Shown piece by piece: positions 30,073 to 31,753 of a stretch of 31,753 nucleotides of DNA (position 1 is its first letter; the number at the start of each line of letters is the position of its first letter). Origin of the DNA: Nemertoderma westbladi (taxonomy: Eukaryota; Xenacoelomorpha; Nemertodermatida; Nemertodermatidae); contig JAUCBJ010000226.1 of NCBI GenBank assembly GCA_032718475.1, positions 1 through 31,753 on the forward strand. The letters run 5' to 3'. Under the pieces are notes generated by a model. That model did no database searches. It saw only the letters and a list, made by a program, of their open reading frames with translations, and was not told the DNA's origin. The translations under genes and the position numbers were made by a program.

Positions 30073-31753
30073 ATGTCTGACACTCAGCAAAACCTGTCAG
30101 ACAGTCTGATCGATACAACTATCTGTGATTCAGATAGGAGTGTGGAGCGAATAAGAAAGGAGTTCGGCTCACCTCCTACTGTAAAAAAGGTCATCCCTCC
30201 AGTAGTATCAGACCCTAGGCTAGTCCACCATAGGTCCATCATAGGCACTCGGGCACAGGTAAAACGGGACCAAGAGGCAGTTGTCCTATCGCAGCAACAT
30301 CTTGGTCAAGAACCTACTTCCCAGCGACCCGATAGCTCCAGCAGTTCGGATACTGTAGAGCTGACTCCCGAACATGGAGTGCAGATGGCTGATACAGTCT
30401 ACTCGGACCCCCTTCTTACTCTTCCTGCTGCAGTGCTAACTACTATATTCATTGCGGTGGAGGAACATCAAGCCGACTGGGCGAAGAATAAGCGAGCGAC
30501 CCAAGATAATTACGCGGGATACGCCAGGGAAGAATTGATATCTATTGTTGAATCACAATGGAACTTTCCCGGACTCGGACTTCCGTTGGATCTGTCCGAG
30601 GCTACTTGGGAAGATATACACAGGATGGGAGTGGCTAAAGATACAATGGATCCAGCTGTTTGGAAGAGGTCAGCAGCAGGATATGTGCAGGGATTCTTCG
30701 GATCCTTGGATCGATTGGAAGAACAACTGTTTCGACAACCTCACGGACCTCAAGAGCAGGAAGAGCTGCTATATCAAATACGCGAAAGAACCCTACGCAT
30801 ACGACTAATCCTCTCAGCCTTTGAGGAAACTTCCAAAAGAAGACAGGACACGTCGCTGCAGGTTGCTGTCAAAACTTGGCTACATCGGGTAGATCTCAAA
30901 GTACAGGAAACGGCCCAGTGGAAATCCCAGCTGGCTGAGAGATCAACCTATGAAGAACCAACTGATGTCACCCTTCCTCAAGCGGAAAGCGAAGAGGCCG
31001 CCGAGAAACCGCGAACTAGAGACGCTATCGACATTTATTTGTCCGACTATCAGCGATTCCTAGGAGACGAAGAGTTGAGGAGACGGCTGTCTGGACTTTC
31101 CCCTAATAGTGAAGGAACCAAGCTTGTATTGGACTCAATCGATGCCGAAATGTTAGCTGCAAACCAAGCTGAATGTGATGAAAAACTCCGTCTAACTAGA
31201 GTCCGAGAAGAACAAATAAAGAAAAGAAGGATAGAGGAACAAAAGGCGGCAGCTATGGCAGATGCAGAAGCAGAAAGAAAAGCAGCAAAGGCGGCGGCTA
31301 CGGCAGAAGCAGAAGCAGAAAGAAAGGCAGCGGCGGCAGAAGTAGAAGCAGAAAGAAAGACAGCGGCGGCAGAAGCAGAAGCAAAAGGAAGGGCAGCAGC
31401 GGCAGAAGCAGAAGCAAAAAGAAAGGCAGCGGCGGCAGAAGCAAAGGCGGAAAGGGCAGTGGCCGAAGCAGAACGGAGAGCCTCTGAGCAGACTACCCAA
31501 CTGGAGTTGGAAAATCTGCAAGAGACACAAGACAGTATAAATAAACAGTTTACTGCTAATCAAATGCAGATGATGAGAAAATCTACTCCCAAGCGCCAGG
31601 GATACACATCCTCGGAGGAAGGCGATACTACCGATCCTGAAGGCGGAGGAAATAGGTCTCATCTAAGTAGGCGTAGAAAAACATATTACCGTCGCAAATT
31701 GCCTGATTTGCCCCCAGCTGTTAAAAGACAGCTAACTAGCACCGATTTAGGCA
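30073..31753 (+). CDS. Long ORF, Gag-like or coiled-coil protein, open at window end
   Basis: ATG at 30073 is the first Met after an in-frame TAG at 30064, has A at -3 (aaacATG), and is followed by 560 sense codons without a stop up to the window edge. Residues 1-110 are Ser/Thr/Pro-rich and probably disordered. Residues about 115-300 are predicted mixed helical with several Trp. Residues about 375-500 are a charged helix with an 11-residue repeat of the AEAEAERKAAA type. Residues about 527-560 are basic (SRRRKTYYRRK). There is no signal peptide, membrane segment, or visible zinc knuckle or enzyme motif so far. The long AT-rich, repeat-bearing leader and the helix-then-basic layout fit an LTR-retroelement Gag, but a host coiled-coil protein is equally possible. 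The family is not recognised. Confidence 0.75.
   Translation, partial: MSDTQQNLSDSLIDTTICDSDRSVERIRKEFGSPPTVKKVIPPVVSDPRLVHHRSIIGTRAQVKRDQEAVVLSQQHLGQEPTSQRPDSSSSSDTVELTPEHGVQMADTVYSDPLLTLPAAVLTTIFIAVEEHQADWAKNKRATQDNYAGYAREELISIVESQWNFPGLGLPLDLSEATWEDIHRMGVAKDTMDPAVWKRSAAGYVQGFFGSLDRLEEQLFRQPHGPQEQEELLYQIRERTLRIRLILSAFEETSKRRQDTSLQVAVKTWLHRVDLKVQETAQWKSQLAERSTYEEPTDVTLPQAESEEAAEKPRTRDAIDIYLSDYQRFLGDEELRRRLSGLSPNSEGTKLVLDSIDAEMLAANQAECDEKLRLTRVREEQIKKRRIEEQKAAAMADAEAERKAAKAAATAEAEAERKAAAAEVEAERKTAAAEAEAKGRAAAAEAEAKRKAAAAEAKAERAVAEAERRASEQTTQLELENLQETQDSINKQFTANQMQMMRKSTPKRQGYTSSEEGDTTDPEGGGNRSHLSRRRKTYYRRKLPDLPPAVKRQLTSTDLG
31260..31482 (+). repeat. 33-bp coding minisatellite (11-residue helix repeat)
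   Basis: GCAGAAGCAGAAGCAGAAAG-type units of 33 bp encode about six copies of an 11-residue AE-rich motif (residues 397-470 of the ORF). The 11-residue period keeps an alpha helix in register. The long minus-strand frame opposite (31192-31662), full of Cys and Phe, is a shadow of this bias. Confidence 0.8.

Noticed and set aside
31192-31662. 156-codon minus-strand ORF rich in Cys, Phe and Arg
   Set aside because: It is the mirror of the AE-rich repeat in the long plus-strand ORF. Low complexity, no family.

Overview
The window looks like transposon-rich, AT-rich nuclear DNA of an invertebrate animal. It holds remains of a BEL/Pao retrotransposon (a superfamily known from Metazoa), a PIF/Harbinger transposase, a hAT-type non-autonomous element, a LINE 3' end and several foldback elements. 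I find no bacterial operons, rRNA genes, intact tRNA genes or recognisable housekeeping genes. The species cannot be fixed from sequence alone.

Layout. (1) 1-8698: three head-to-tail copies of a unit of about 2.97 kb with no convincing protein gene. Each copy has a hairpin whose GC-rich stem differs completely between copies while its loop is conserved. Each also has a tRNA-like sequence on the minus strand with A-box and B-box-like motifs and a T-run just after it. The first two copies, and in modified form the third, carry a 48-49 nt hairpin near the end of the unit with compensatory base changes. (2) 9708-10872: a foldback element with arms of more than 500 bp containing a TTTGGGA-type minisatellite. 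(3) 11020-11545: a block packed with AGCT/CAGCTG motifs. (4) 11739-17343: two LTR-like direct repeats enclosing a decayed, internally deleted Pao pol, an inserted LTR-like piece, and a broken cysteine-rich ORF of unknown origin in the position downstream of pol. (5) 17478-18599: a broken Harbinger transposase that keeps its D, D, E residues. (6) 19038-19997: a hAT-like element with a perfect 8-bp target duplication. (7) 20006-26573: mostly anonymous AT-rich DNA with a minisatellite, a LINE 3' end with a (TAG)n tail, a 97-bp GC-rich hairpin and a 569-bp foldback MITE. (8) 28212-30072: tandem duplications rich in TACTAAC and TACCGGTA. (9) 30073-31753: one intact ORF of at least 560 codons, open at the window end, with an 11-residue Ala/Glu/Lys/Arg helix repeat. 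It is probably a Gag-like or coiled-coil protein.

The genes do not form a pathway; they are independent layers of mobile DNA. The candidates for something undescribed are the 2.97-kb array with its covarying hairpins and tRNA-like segment, the cysteine-rich ORF inside the LTR-like repeats, and the long ORF at the right edge. All translations, alignments and counts were done by eye, so identity values are estimates.
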